In this document: positions 1 to 7,772 of the stretch, piece after piece
Layout of the letters: each line of letters starts with the position of its first letter
How positions within the stretch are numbered: the first letter of the stretch is position 1
Assembly: GCA_023489135.1 (NCBI GenBank)
Contig: JAMDCE010000190.1
Span: 1 to 20,596, forward strand
Length of the DNA: 20,596 nt
Direction of reading: 5' to 3'
Source: Chloroflexota bacterium
GTDB taxonomy: Bacteria; Chloroflexota; Chloroflexia; JAMDCE01
Program-made: the position numbers and the translations under genes
Notes under the pieces: generated by a model
Database searches by the model: none
What the model saw: the letters and a program-made list of their open reading frames with translations, nothing else
What the model was told of the DNA's origin: nothing

Positions 1-1404
1 GCGGCGGCCACGGCCAAGCAGGGGCCTTTCTATGCCCCGGCGACGGGCGTACAGGTGCGAGATGTCAAGGCGTCCTTTGGCATGGCCTTGCACATGCACC
101 AGCCGATGGTTCCGGAAGGAAGGCCTGATGGGGGGGACCTCAAGAACGCGGACCTGGTCAGCTACCTGGATCACATGGCGCGGCATCAGGGGATTCACGA
201 CTTCCACAACGCCCCGGTTTTCGAGTGGTGTTACCGGCGTATGGCACATTTCATCCCCGAGCTGGTAGATTCCGGCAAGAGCCCGCGCATAATGCTGGAC
301 TACTCCGGTGATTTGCTTTGGGGTCTGGCCAAGATGGGCAAAGGGGACGTCCTCGATGATTTGCGTCGTATCACCGACGACCGTCGCTATTGGCCCTACG
401 TGGAGTGGCTGGGCACCTATTGGTCGCATCCGGTGGCGCCTTCGACCCCGGCCGGTGACCTGCGCCTGCACATTCGCGCCTGGCAGGAGAACTTCGCGGC
501 TATCTTCGGCTTTGAGGCTCTGTCGCGAGTGAGGGGTTTCTCGCTGCCGGAGATGGCTCTGCCTAACAACCCGGACCAGGCCTATGAAGTGATCAAGGCG
601 CTCGACGAGTTCGGCTACCAATGGGTGATGGTGCAGGTGCACACCGTGGAGAACGTCGACGGATCGGGAATAAAGCAGCCGCACGTCCCACACCTGCTGC
701 GTGCCAGGAATTCGAAGGGGGACGAAGCGAAGATCGTCGCCTTGATAAAGACGCAGGGCAGCGATACCAAGCTCGTCGGACAGCTGCAGCCGTTCTACGA
801 GGCCAAGTCGCTGGGTGGCTGGCAAAAGCTGGGCGATACGCAGGTTCTTCCTTTCGTGGTGCAAATCGGGGACGGTGAAAACGGGGGAGTAATGATGAAC
901 GAGTTTCCCCCTAAGTACAAGAGCGTTTTCGACCATGAGATCCAGGGCTCAGGGGTCATCGGGCTCAACGGCACCGAGTACTTGGAGGCGCTGGCAGGGC
1001 TTGGCTGCACTGAGGAGAGCTTCATTCCCGTGCAGCCGGTGTGGCAGCACCGCGTCTGGGCGAAGGTGGGCAACAGCCCGTCGCCTGAGGCCGTGGCGAG
1101 GGCAATTGACGAATGTAAGAAGGAGGACGGACGCTTCTACATGGATCGCGACGGGGGCAACTGGACCCAGAACCTGAGCTGGACCAAGGGCTATGAGCGG
1201 GAACTAAACGAGATCGAGAACGCGAGCGCCCTTTTCCACGAGGTGTTCGATGGCCCCCAGCCTCAGTCGGATCAATACCGCCGCGCGCTAGTCCACCTGA
1301 TGCTATGCGAAACCAGTTGCTTCCGCTACTGGGGCCAGGGGATGTTCACCGAGTACGCCCGTGAGCTGGTCCGTCGCACCAAGGACATCTTGGCGCAAGG
1401 CTGA
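1..1404 (+). CDS. Glycoside hydrolase family 57 protein, 5' end cut by the window edge
   Basis: The frame is open from base 1, so the gene probably begins upstream. The GTG at 55 is only the first possible start inside the window and has no convincing ribosome site. Family GH57 enzymes are retaining alpha-glucan-active enzymes (amylases, branching enzymes, 4-alpha-glucanotransferases). Visible hallmarks are the HMHQP metal/substrate motif encoded at about 91-105, a candidate nucleophile Glu in the SLPEMAL segment (codon 550-552), and a GDGEN motif near 868-882 whose Asp (871-873) matches the usual acid/base position. No signal peptide is visible in the part present. It lies 78 bp upstream of, and in the same direction as, the AI-2E-type gene. 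I infer an intracellular alpha-glucan or related sugar-polymer enzyme. The exact substrate cannot be read from the sequence. Confidence 0.85.
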   Translation, partial: AAATAKQGPFYAPATGVQVRDVKASFGMALHMHQPMVPEGRPDGGDLKNADLVSYLDHMARHQGIHDFHNAPVFEWCYRRMAHFIPELVDSGKSPRIMLDYSGDLLWGLAKMGKGDVLDDLRRITDDRRYWPYVEWLGTYWSHPVAPSTPAGDLRLHIRAWQENFAAIFGFEALSRVRGFSLPEMALPNNPDQAYEVIKALDEFGYQWVMVQVHTVENVDGSGIKQPHVPHLLRARNSKGDEAKIVALIKTQGSDTKLVGQLQPFYEAKSLGGWQKLGDTQVLPFVVQIGDGENGGVMMNEFPPKYKSVFDHEIQGSGVIGLNGTEYLEALAGLGCTEESFIPVQPVWQHRVWAKVGNSPSPEAVARAIDECKKEDGRFYMDRDGGNWTQNLSWTKGYERELNEIENASALFHEVFDGPQPQSDQYRRALVHLMLCETSCFRYWGQGMFTEYARELVRRTKDILAQG

Positions 1405-1482
1405 CTTGGAGGTGGCACGCTTCCTGCTGAGTAACCGAGAGGATAGCCTTTTGATCACAGGTTAGTTCAGGCGGGATGTGTC

Positions 1483-2517
1483 TTGAGAGATGATCTCAGG
1501 TCTACAGCTCTGGTGGCAGTATTCGCCCTGCTGGCTGGCTGGGTGCTCATTGGCTTTCTCAATCAAATTCTCGCGGTGCTGACGATCCTATACTTCTCGG
1601 TAGTGCTGTCGCATGCCGTGGAGCCGGTGGTCGGGTTGGCCGAGCAGCACCGCATTCCTCGCACCGTCACCGTCGTGGCTGTTTACCTATCTCTGCTCCT
1701 CGCTTTCGCGATCGTACTTCTCTTGATCGTCCCTCCTCTGGTCCTCCAGGCGGTCGCCCTTATCCAATCGATTCCGAATGTCCTCTACAACCTCGAGTTG
1801 TCTTTGCAGAGCGCCAGGTTGCTGGCAGCTCAATCGGAGGCGGCAGCTCTGTTTGAGGCAGGCTTGACCAGGCTGGGGCAGGAACTGGTCGGATTGAGCA
1901 ACGCTTTTCTACTGGTGCCCTTGCGACTTTCCGAGATCGTCATAATTCTGGTCACAATTCCGATCCTATCTTTTTACTGGTTGATCGACAGCGTGCGCAT
2001 AGAAAGTGTATTCCTGTCGCTGCTGCCAGAACCGCGTCGTGACGATGCGCAAGCGATTCTCTCGGAGATGGCCGTCAAGACCGGTGCCTTCATCAGGGGC
2101 CAGGTTATCGCTATGATTACGGTGGGATTGCTCTGCTACATTGGCTTGCTGATACTGGGGGTAAATTACGCTCTGATGTTGGGGGTGATAGCCGGCCTGC
2201 TGGAGGTCATTCCCTTCATCGGACCTCCCGTCAGCGCTATTCCAGCCATCATCGTTGCCCTGCTGCAGTCGCCCATTCTGGCGGGCGAGGTGGTGATCCT
2301 TTATGTGGTGGTTCAACAAATAGAGAGCAACGCCATAATTCCGAACGTCATGAAGCGAGAAGTTGGGCTGCATCCCCTGGTGGTCATCCTGGCTCTCTTG
2401 ATTGGGGGGATGATTCTTGGCTTGCCCGGTGCCATTCTGGCCATTCCCGTCTCGGCTTCCCTTCAAGTCTTGTTCGAGCGGGTGGTGTTCCCCTGGGTCA
2501 GGTCGTGGCGATGGTAG
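1483..2517 (+). CDS. AI-2E family transporter (PerM/YdiK/TqsA-type membrane protein)
   Basis: The 344-residue protein is dominated by hydrophobic segments in the family layout. Two or three helices fill the first ~85 residues, followed by an amphipathic middle stretch (about 95-150). Four to five further helices follow, including the family-typical stretches ending in EVIPFIGPPVSAIPA and VVQQIESNAIIPNVMKREVGLHP. Members are inner-membrane proteins implicated in autoinducer-2 or ion export; the function of this one is not established. The start is a TTG at 1483 with only a poor ribosome site, so the true start is uncertain. The gene follows the GH57 gene in the same direction and ends 4 bp from the stop of the convergent MauE-DsbA gene. 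No hairpin terminator is visible between them. Confidence 0.9.
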   Translation: MRDDLRSTALVAVFALLAGWVLIGFLNQILAVLTILYFSVVLSHAVEPVVGLAEQHRIPRTVTVVAVYLSLLLAFAIVLLLIVPPLVLQAVALIQSIPNVLYNLELSLQSARLLAAQSEAAALFEAGLTRLGQELVGLSNAFLLVPLRLSEIVIILVTIPILSFYWLIDSVRIESVFLSLLPEPRRDDAQAILSEMAVKTGAFIRGQVIAMITVGLLCYIGLLILGVNYALMLGVIAGLLEVIPFIGPPVSAIPAIIVALLQSPILAGEVVILYVVVQQIESNAIIPNVMKREVGLHPLVVILALLIGGMILGLPGAILAIPVSASLQVLFERVVFPWVRSWRW

Positions 2518-2521
2518 TGGG

Positions 2522-3703
2522 TCAGTCCTTGAGCGCCCGCTCTACCGACGATTTGACAGCCTGGTAGCTATTGGTCGGGACGACTTGGTTGTTAACTATT
2601 ATCCAGGGGGTGTACTTGAGCCCGACTCTCTTACCCTCTTCGACGTCGGCCTGTATCTTCTTGATAATGGCCTCTGACCGCAAGGCTTCATCGAACTTGC
2701 GCATGTCGAGACCGAGGTAGGCGGCCTTAGCCCTTAGGTCCGCCGGTGCGATGTGTTCCTGATCGGCGTACATCAAGTCATACATCTCCCAGAACTTGCC
2801 CTGCTGGCCGGCGGCCTCCGCGGCAATCGCCGAAGGGATGGCGTTCTCGTGGTACGAAAGGGGGAAGTGTCGAAAGACCAACGCCACCTGGCCGTTGTAC
2901 TCTTTGACTACCTGCTTCAATACGGGAGCGAGTACCCGGCAGGCCGGACATTGGAAATCCCCGAACTCGGTGATGACCACTCGCGCCGTCGCGGGACCCA
3001 AGCGCCAGCCCGGGGACAGGTTGCCGGCGGCCTGGGTCGGGGCGGGGGAAGTGGATGGCTGGGCGTTGCTCGACGGCGTCGGGTCGGACTGGCCCGCGAG
3101 CACCGTCGGGGGCTTGGGCCCGAAGCTGCCGGCGAAGACCGGCACGAGCATCCCAAAGGCGATCGCGATAGCGGCCAGGGCGAGCGCGGCGAATCCGCCC
3201 CGCAGGGATAACGCCGGTTTGGACTGCAGCCAGGTGTCGAGGGAGAGGCGATGCGATGACGACAGATAGGCCGGCACTACCAGACTCACAATAACCACGT
3301 CTCGAAGCAGGGTGAGCGGTCCCACCGTCTCGTCGATCACCCCCACAAAGCATCCACAATCGATCTGCTTGCCCTGAGCGAAAGCCACCGCCATGAGGAC
3401 CACGAAGAATCCCAGCATCAGGCCGGCTATTGGAAGAACAACGCGATTAAGCAATCCGAAAAGCAGGAAGGTGCCGACGAGCAGCTCGATCCACGGAAGA
3501 ACCGCGGCGACGAGGTCCACCAGGCGCAGGGGAAGAAGACCGTAAGCCTGAACGCTGGCGGCGAACTCGACCGGGTGAACCAGCTTCGTGGCCGCCGAGA
3601 ATATCAGGATAATGCCCAGGGCAACACGGGCCACCAAGTAGAGGTGAGTGCGTATCGGAGGCTTTTTTTGCGGCGATTTTGCTTTGGTTCCCGCTTTCCC
3701 CAC
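2522..3703 (-). CDS. MauE/DoxX-type membrane domain fused to a DsbA-like thiol oxidoreductase
   Basis: The 393-residue protein has two modules. Residues 20-190 hold about five hydrophobic segments with a DCGCF motif (C116, C118), typical of MauE-type quinone/thiol membrane proteins. A Pro/Ser/Thr-rich linker (195-230) leads to a thioredoxin-fold domain from about 235. That domain carries the active-site C252-P-A-C255 in an FGDFQCPACR context and a later KYTPWIIV segment supplying the expected cis-proline. DsbA-type proteins oxidise substrate thiols outside the cytoplasm; MauE-like domains are thought to recycle or supply redox partners. The fusion suggests a self-contained extracytoplasmic disulfide relay (inference). 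The GTG start at 3703 has AGGAG five bases upstream. A promoter lies at 3751-3779. The gene converges with the AI-2E gene. Confidence 0.85.
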   Translation of the reverse strand: MGKAGTKAKSPQKKPPIRTHLYLVARVALGIILIFSAATKLVHPVEFAASVQAYGLLPLRLVDLVAAVLPWIELLVGTFLLFGLLNRVVLPIAGLMLGFFVVLMAVAFAQGKQIDCGCFVGVIDETVGPLTLLRDVVIVSLVVPAYLSSSHRLSLDTWLQSKPALSLRGGFAALALAAIAIAFGMLVPVFAGSFGPKPPTVLAGQSDPTPSSNAQPSTSPAPTQAAGNLSPGWRLGPATARVVITEFGDFQCPACRVLAPVLKQVVKEYNGQVALVFRHFPLSYHENAIPSAIAAEAAGQQGKFWEMYDLMYADQEHIAPADLRAKAAYLGLDMRKFDEALRSEAIIKKIQADVEEGKRVGLKYTPWIIVNNQVVPTNSYQAVKSSVERALKD

Positions 3704-3750
3704 GTTTACTCCTGGCTTGATGCCTGATACTCATCGTATTGGCGAAGTGA

Positions 3751-3779
3751 ACCATACCACGGGGAATATGTGTTGTCAA
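3751..3779 (-). promoter_or_regulatory. Sigma70-type promoter for the MauE-DsbA gene
   Basis: On the minus strand TTGACA (3774-3779, a perfect -35) is followed after 17 bp by TATGGT (3751-3756). The predicted start is near 3744, giving a leader of about 40 nt. The -35 box overlaps the stop codon of the upstream gene (3776-3778), so the downstream gene is probably its own transcription unit. Confidence 0.65.
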
Positions 3780-5401
3780 GCAAGGAGAAAGCCGAACAGG
3801 TTTACGATGCTATCCTTAACCATCTGCCGCACCAGGGGGTGCTTGGTGATTTCGCTCTCTTTGCCGTCGGCCAATCCCGCCGACGCGGCCAAGCTGATAT
3901 CTCTCTCCCGGCTGAACCCGGCCCGGTCGAGAAGACGAGCCTGCATTCGGAGGCGCCGTCGGAGCAAACGGCGTTCCTGATCGTCCACCAGCTCGCGAAT
4001 TAGTGGGACTATCTGCGCGTCGCTGATTCTCCCGGCCTTTGGAGGAGGGACATCTTCGAGCAAAGGCGCGATTTGCTCCGGATCGAAGATCCATGACCTG
4101 AAGAACGGATGCTCCAGGAGCTCGTCCGATTTGCGATAGAGGTCGCGCCGCTGGGCAAACGGGGAATCATCCATCTCAAGCTGTTCGATCGGCTCGTCGG
4201 GTGGCGCGGGATAGGTGTCGTGGAAGAGGGGCTCCCAGGCTTCAAAAGTCGGGGTGATGGCGTGGCCGGAGGCCGCGCTTTCTTCCACGGCCGCCGCCAG
4301 TATCCCCCGAGCCAGGGCGAGATCAATCTCCACCACGTCCACCCCATCCTCTTCGAACTGCTCGATCATCTCGTCTGCCTGCTCGTCGGGCATCCGAAAG
4401 AATCCGAAGGCGTCTTTCATTCCCCAGCTATCCTTATGGAGCACGTCTACGACCAGAGACAGGCCCGGCATCCAGCTTCGCTTCAGTAGGAGCACCTGGG
4501 CTCCGGCCCCGTCCACCGCGCTGGCCCACACTTTTTCCAGCGGCGGCATGTCCATGTAGGGGAGGTCGCGGGGCGTGCTCGCCACGACGCGGAACTGCAG
4601 CCGACGCGCCACCGCTTCCGCCTCGGAGCGGACCTCGGAGTTGAGAGCGGTTTGAGCCATCCTGCTAATCGCGCCCGCGGACGTTCCACCGTCTATTCTG
4701 GCTAGATGGCCCAAAGCGGCCTTCTGAACCTGCGGGTGCCGGATGTGTAGAAGTGGACGAAGCAGCCAGACGAAAGCCTCGGGAGGGATCTCTCTGGCCC
4801 CGCGTTCGATCACCTGGAGGGCAAGTTCTCGGGGAACGACCTCGAGGTATCCGACTACTTCTGATAGGATGTCGGCGTCCGGTGGCCAGTATTGGGCTCC
4901 CTGCCGGGTCGCCTCGATCAACGTGGACGTCGGATCTTTCAATGTATTCAGGAAGGATATCCTGGCGCTCGTCTCTGTCCTCTCGGCCCACCGTGCGCGT
5001 CGGCGGGCGCCGAATCGTACGATGTCGTCGACGTTTCGGTTGTCGGCAATCTGCTTCAAGTAGCCTGCGGCCGCTCTGCCTGCCAGCGGGATCATTATCT
5101 CGAAAGCGACGGCCGGAATCTTGCATCTCCCCGAGACGATGCGGTCGACGACTACTCGAGGAACGCGCTGCCGCGATTTCCAGAGCCTCTCGTCGACGAC
5201 GTTTTCAATGGCGTCGATCGGTCCCGTGGCGACCTTCCGCTCGAAGTCGTCGAGAATCCCATCGATCTCCTGGTCGGTCAGTTTCTCAACTCTCGCTTTG
5301 CGTCTGCCTCCGGCGCCGGATGGTTGCTTCCGAATGGGAATCGGCGCTTTAGGAAGCATGGAGGCTTCTCCCCCGGTGTTTTTCTCGTCTTTCGTAGCCA
5401 T
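3776..5401 (-). CDS. Uncharacterised alpha-helical protein with HEAT-like repeats
   Basis: I do not recognise this 541-residue protein. It has no signal peptide or membrane segment. The first ~45 residues are Lys/Arg/Pro-rich and probably disordered. Residues 50-285 read as helical pairs resembling HEAT/ARM repeats, for example the RHPQVQKAALGHLARIDGG stretch. A more beta-like central part around SLVVDVLHKDSWGMKDAFGFF follows, then an acidic region. The last ~80 residues form an Arg-rich helix (ERRLLRRRLRMQARLLDRAG) and a LVRQMVKDSIVNLFGFLLA end. The ATG start is well supported by AAGGAG about eight bases upstream. It sits 53 bp downstream of pepF on the same strand and is probably co-transcribed. 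A scaffold or regulatory protein is possible, but no function can be assigned. Confidence 0.8.
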   Translation of the reverse strand: MATKDEKNTGGEASMLPKAPIPIRKQPSGAGGRRKARVEKLTDQEIDGILDDFERKVATGPIDAIENVVDERLWKSRQRVPRVVVDRIVSGRCKIPAVAFEIMIPLAGRAAAGYLKQIADNRNVDDIVRFGARRRARWAERTETSARISFLNTLKDPTSTLIEATRQGAQYWPPDADILSEVVGYLEVVPRELALQVIERGAREIPPEAFVWLLRPLLHIRHPQVQKAALGHLARIDGGTSAGAISRMAQTALNSEVRSEAEAVARRLQFRVVASTPRDLPYMDMPPLEKVWASAVDGAGAQVLLLKRSWMPGLSLVVDVLHKDSWGMKDAFGFFRMPDEQADEMIEQFEEDGVDVVEIDLALARGILAAAVEESAASGHAITPTFEAWEPLFHDTYPAPPDEPIEQLEMDDSPFAQRRDLYRKSDELLEHPFFRSWIFDPEQIAPLLEDVPPPKAGRISDAQIVPLIRELVDDQERRLLRRRLRMQARLLDRAGFSRERDISLAASAGLADGKESEITKHPLVRQMVKDSIVNLFGFLLA

Positions 5402-5454
5402 TTGGCGTCTCCTTGAAGCCTCGGCCCCCCATGGCCGAGTGTTGGGTCCAGGCG

Positions 5455-7233
5455 CTACGCAGAAGCGTCTCTGAACTCAGCCAGCATTCCTCGCAAGAAG
5501 TCCAGGCCGCGCTGCCAGAAATCCGGCTCCAGCGGGTTGAGCCCAACCACCTTGAGTAGCTCTTCGGGTCGGTCTTTCCCTCCGCTTGCCAGCAGCTCGA
5601 CGTAACGCGGCGCAAATGCGGCCCCCTCTTCGAGGTGCTTCCTGTACAGGGCGAATGCCAGAAGATGCGCGAAGGCGTAGCTGAAACAGTAGAACCGATA
5701 GTGAACGAAATGGGGTATGGCTATCCATCCCCAGCGGTCCAGTGGATCGAAAGCCACCGCGTCGCCGTACAGCTTCGTGTTCTCCTCCATCCATAGGCTG
5801 CTGTATTCCTCCGCCGTGGCTACTCCCTGCGCCCTTCTAATGTGGGCCCGCTGCTCCCAGCGAGTGTACATGACCTGACGGAAGATGGTGGCTATGGCGT
5901 CCTCGATGATCTTGGCGAGGATATGGCGCCTGACGGTTGGATCGGATTCCTCCGCTCGCAGGTAGTCCGCCAGCACTATCTCCCCGAAGACGCTGGCCAC
6001 CTCGGCCAAAGACGTGGTCGGATCGAAGTTCAACACGCGCTGCCGCCGGGCCAGATAGAAGTGCACGCCGTGGCCCAGCTCGTGGGCGAGCGTGAACACG
6101 TCGTCCAGTCTGCCGGTGTAGTTGGTCAAGACGTACGGGTGGTAAGCGGGAAGCAAGCCGGAACAGAAGGCTCCGCCGCGCTTGCCCGCCCGCGGAGTTG
6201 CATCTATCCATTCCTGCTCGAAGAAGCGCGCCGCCACATCCCTCACATCCGGGTGGAATTTGCCGAAAGCGGAAAGGATCAGCGCACGGGCCTCGTCGTA
6301 TTCGTACTTGCGCTCCTCGCTTTCGTAAGGCGCCAAGACGTCGTAGAAGCGGAAGTCATCGTGTAGCCCGATGAGCGAGGCTTTGAGATGGTAGTATTCC
6401 TGCGCCAGGCCGTAGTTGGCTTCGGTGGTGGACATCAGCAGCTCGATGACCTGTGTGGAGAGCTCGTTTTCCAAAGCCGTGGGCTCTATGGGGTCCTGGT
6501 ACTTCCGAAGTCCGATGTTGATCTTGTGATCCTGGAACAGCGTGTTGAATACGTAGGTCAACACCCGGCCGTTGTTCTCGTAGATCGAGTACAACGTCTC
6601 CCCCGCCATTTTACGCACGCCCCGCTCGGGCGACGTGCGCAGGGCGCGAACCTCGGCGTCGGTCAGCTCTTGCGTCCGGCCGTTGATCTCAACCGGGAAG
6701 CGGAGCGAGCTGGTTATCTCGGTGTAGAGCTGGCTCCACGCCGAAGCGCCGGTCAAATGCATCTGCGCGAATAGCCGCTCCTCCGGCTCGGAGAGGGTGT
6801 GCGGCGCGAACTTCCTGGCCGATTCCAGGTAGTGCCGGTAATCGGCGAGTTCCTCCGCGACCTTGAAGCGCGAGAACACGTCCTCGGGAAGGGACTTGAG
6901 CTCGATCTCGAAGAAAACCAGGTCGTTGAAGATATCGGTGGCCTTCTCCCGGACGAGGTTGACTAGCTGCTGAAGCTGGGCATCCTCGGTCTGGGCGCTG
7001 AAAGCGAGCGAGGCGTAGCCTTGAGGCTTGTAGCCGATGGTGTAAATCTCCTCCATCTGCTGCAGCGCCATCGATAGCTGGCCTGGTTGAAGCCCCGCCA
7101 CTTTGCCTCGGTAGCGCGCGGCAAAATCCTGTGCGAGCTGGCGCGCCCTGGCCAGGTCTGCTTCAATCTGGGGGTCGGTCGGGCCTGAATAGAGATCGTC
7201 TAGTTTCCAGCGGATGTCTGGGCTCACGTTCAT
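5455..7233 (-). CDS. pepF: M3 family oligoendopeptidase F (PepF-type zinc peptidase)
   Basis: The 592-residue cytoplasmic zinc metallopeptidase cleaves short peptides. The N-terminal half is the helical M3 oligoendopeptidase region. The catalytic domain carries FTLAHELGHGVH with zinc ligands H384 and H388 and catalytic E385; E411 in the following TSLAEVASVFGE segment is the likely third ligand. Family length is about 590-600, so the gene looks intact. I chose ATG at 7233 because AGGTG lies six bases before it; the GTG at 7242 overlaps that ribosome site and would add only three residues. A candidate promoter is at 7295-7324. The HEAT-like gene follows in the same direction. No signal peptide is present. 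Confidence 0.95.
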   Translation of the reverse strand: MNVSPDIRWKLDDLYSGPTDPQIEADLARARQLAQDFAARYRGKVAGLQPGQLSMALQQMEEIYTIGYKPQGYASLAFSAQTEDAQLQQLVNLVREKATDIFNDLVFFEIELKSLPEDVFSRFKVAEELADYRHYLESARKFAPHTLSEPEERLFAQMHLTGASAWSQLYTEITSSLRFPVEINGRTQELTDAEVRALRTSPERGVRKMAGETLYSIYENNGRVLTYVFNTLFQDHKINIGLRKYQDPIEPTALENELSTQVIELLMSTTEANYGLAQEYYHLKASLIGLHDDFRFYDVLAPYESEERKYEYDEARALILSAFGKFHPDVRDVAARFFEQEWIDATPRAGKRGGAFCSGLLPAYHPYVLTNYTGRLDDVFTLAHELGHGVHFYLARRQRVLNFDPTTSLAEVASVFGEIVLADYLRAEESDPTVRRHILAKIIEDAIATIFRQVMYTRWEQRAHIRRAQGVATAEEYSSLWMEENTKLYGDAVAFDPLDRWGWIAIPHFVHYRFYCFSYAFAHLLAFALYRKHLEEGAAFAPRYVELLASGGKDRPEELLKVVGLNPLEPDFWQRGLDFLRGMLAEFRDASA

Positions 7234-7294
7234 ATTTCGCACCTGTTTCAGTTGGTCAATACAGTTGAGGCAGGGACAATTGCTTGTTAACCCA

Positions 7295-7324
7295 ATTATA
7301 CATTAACTTGATGGCTGCTTGCCA
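7295..7324 (-). promoter_or_regulatory. Candidate promoter for pepF
   Basis: A perfect -10 TATAAT on the minus strand (7295-7300) is preceded after 18 bp by a weak -35, TGGCAA (7319-7324). The predicted leader to the ATG at 7233 is about 55 nt. The -10 is convincing and the -35 is not, so an activator may be involved (inference). Confidence 0.45.
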
Positions 7325-7390
7325 GGAAACCATCGGCAGGCCACTAAAGAATCTCCCGACGCGACCGATAATCCATATAGAGTGAGTCCT

Positions 7391-7433
7391 AGTTTGAAAA
7401 TATCACATTAGACGAATGTGATATTTTCAAACT
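7391..7433. repeat. Perfect 19-bp inverted repeat with 5-nt loop
   Basis: Arms 7391-7409 and 7415-7433 are exact reverse complements, separated by AGACG. The arms are AT-rich (AGTTTGAAAATATCACATT) in a GC-rich neighbourhood. There is no following T-run, so it is not a standard intrinsic terminator. It sits between the two divergent promoters, about 90 bp upstream of the pepF -10. It could be an operator for a dimeric regulator, a small mobile hairpin or a structured RNA. Confidence 0.85.
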
Positions 7434-7725
7434 GATGCGGGGACGAAATCCAACGACAACACCTGCGGAGGCAGAATGCTCGATCTCGACGCCCTGGCGG
7501 CGCGGCCCATGTACACCGCTTCAGGGAAAAGCTTGACTTTTGCCGGATGCCTGGTCGCCGCGCTGGAGGGCTCCTCGGCACCGACTCTAACCAAAGTCGG
7601 GGTTACTTCACGGACTCGGTCGCAACCGGCGAGTCCCGACTCTCTCACCCTGTCCCCCCTGGCCAGCGCGGCCTCGGCGTCGGCCGCCAGTTTTGGATCT
7701 CCGATGGTGGAGTTCTCCTACCAGA

Positions 7726-7755
7726 TTGGCAAAACTCGAAGGGTCGGTGTATTAT
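7726..7755 (+). promoter_or_regulatory. Sigma70-type promoter for the DUF362 gene
   Basis: TTGGCA (7726-7731), an 18-bp spacer and TATTAT (7750-7755) lie just upstream of a strong ribosome site (GGAGG at 7762-7766, six bases before ATG 7773). The predicted leader is only about 10 nt, barely enough to include the ribosome site. Confidence 0.5.
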
Positions 7756-7772
7756 ATGCGGGGAGGTGAGGA

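Larger units (their letters stand above)
7234..7772. other. Divergent intergenic region between pepF and the DUF362 gene
   Basis: This 539-bp stretch separates two divergent genes. It holds a candidate pepF promoter (7295-7324, -), a perfect AT-rich inverted repeat (7391-7433) and the DUF362-gene promoter (7726-7755, +). Between 7434 and 7725 an open frame of up to 97 codons exists on the plus strand and a 73-codon frame on the minus strand. Both have low-complexity Ala/Ser-rich or featureless translations with no recognisable motif. Several short GACTC/GAGTC units occur around 7583-7642, including a GAGTC-CC-GACTC palindrome. I see no tRNA or known RNA here. Confidence 0.7.

Noticed and set aside
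1405..1482. Promoter or terminator between the GH57 and AI-2E genes
   Set aside because: No hairpin with a T-run and no properly spaced -35/-10 pair was seen in the 78 bp.
7476..7769. 97-codon plus-strand frame upstream of the DUF362 gene
   Set aside because: Its translation is Ala/Ser-rich with no motif, it has no good ribosome site, and it runs through the predicted DUF362 promoter.
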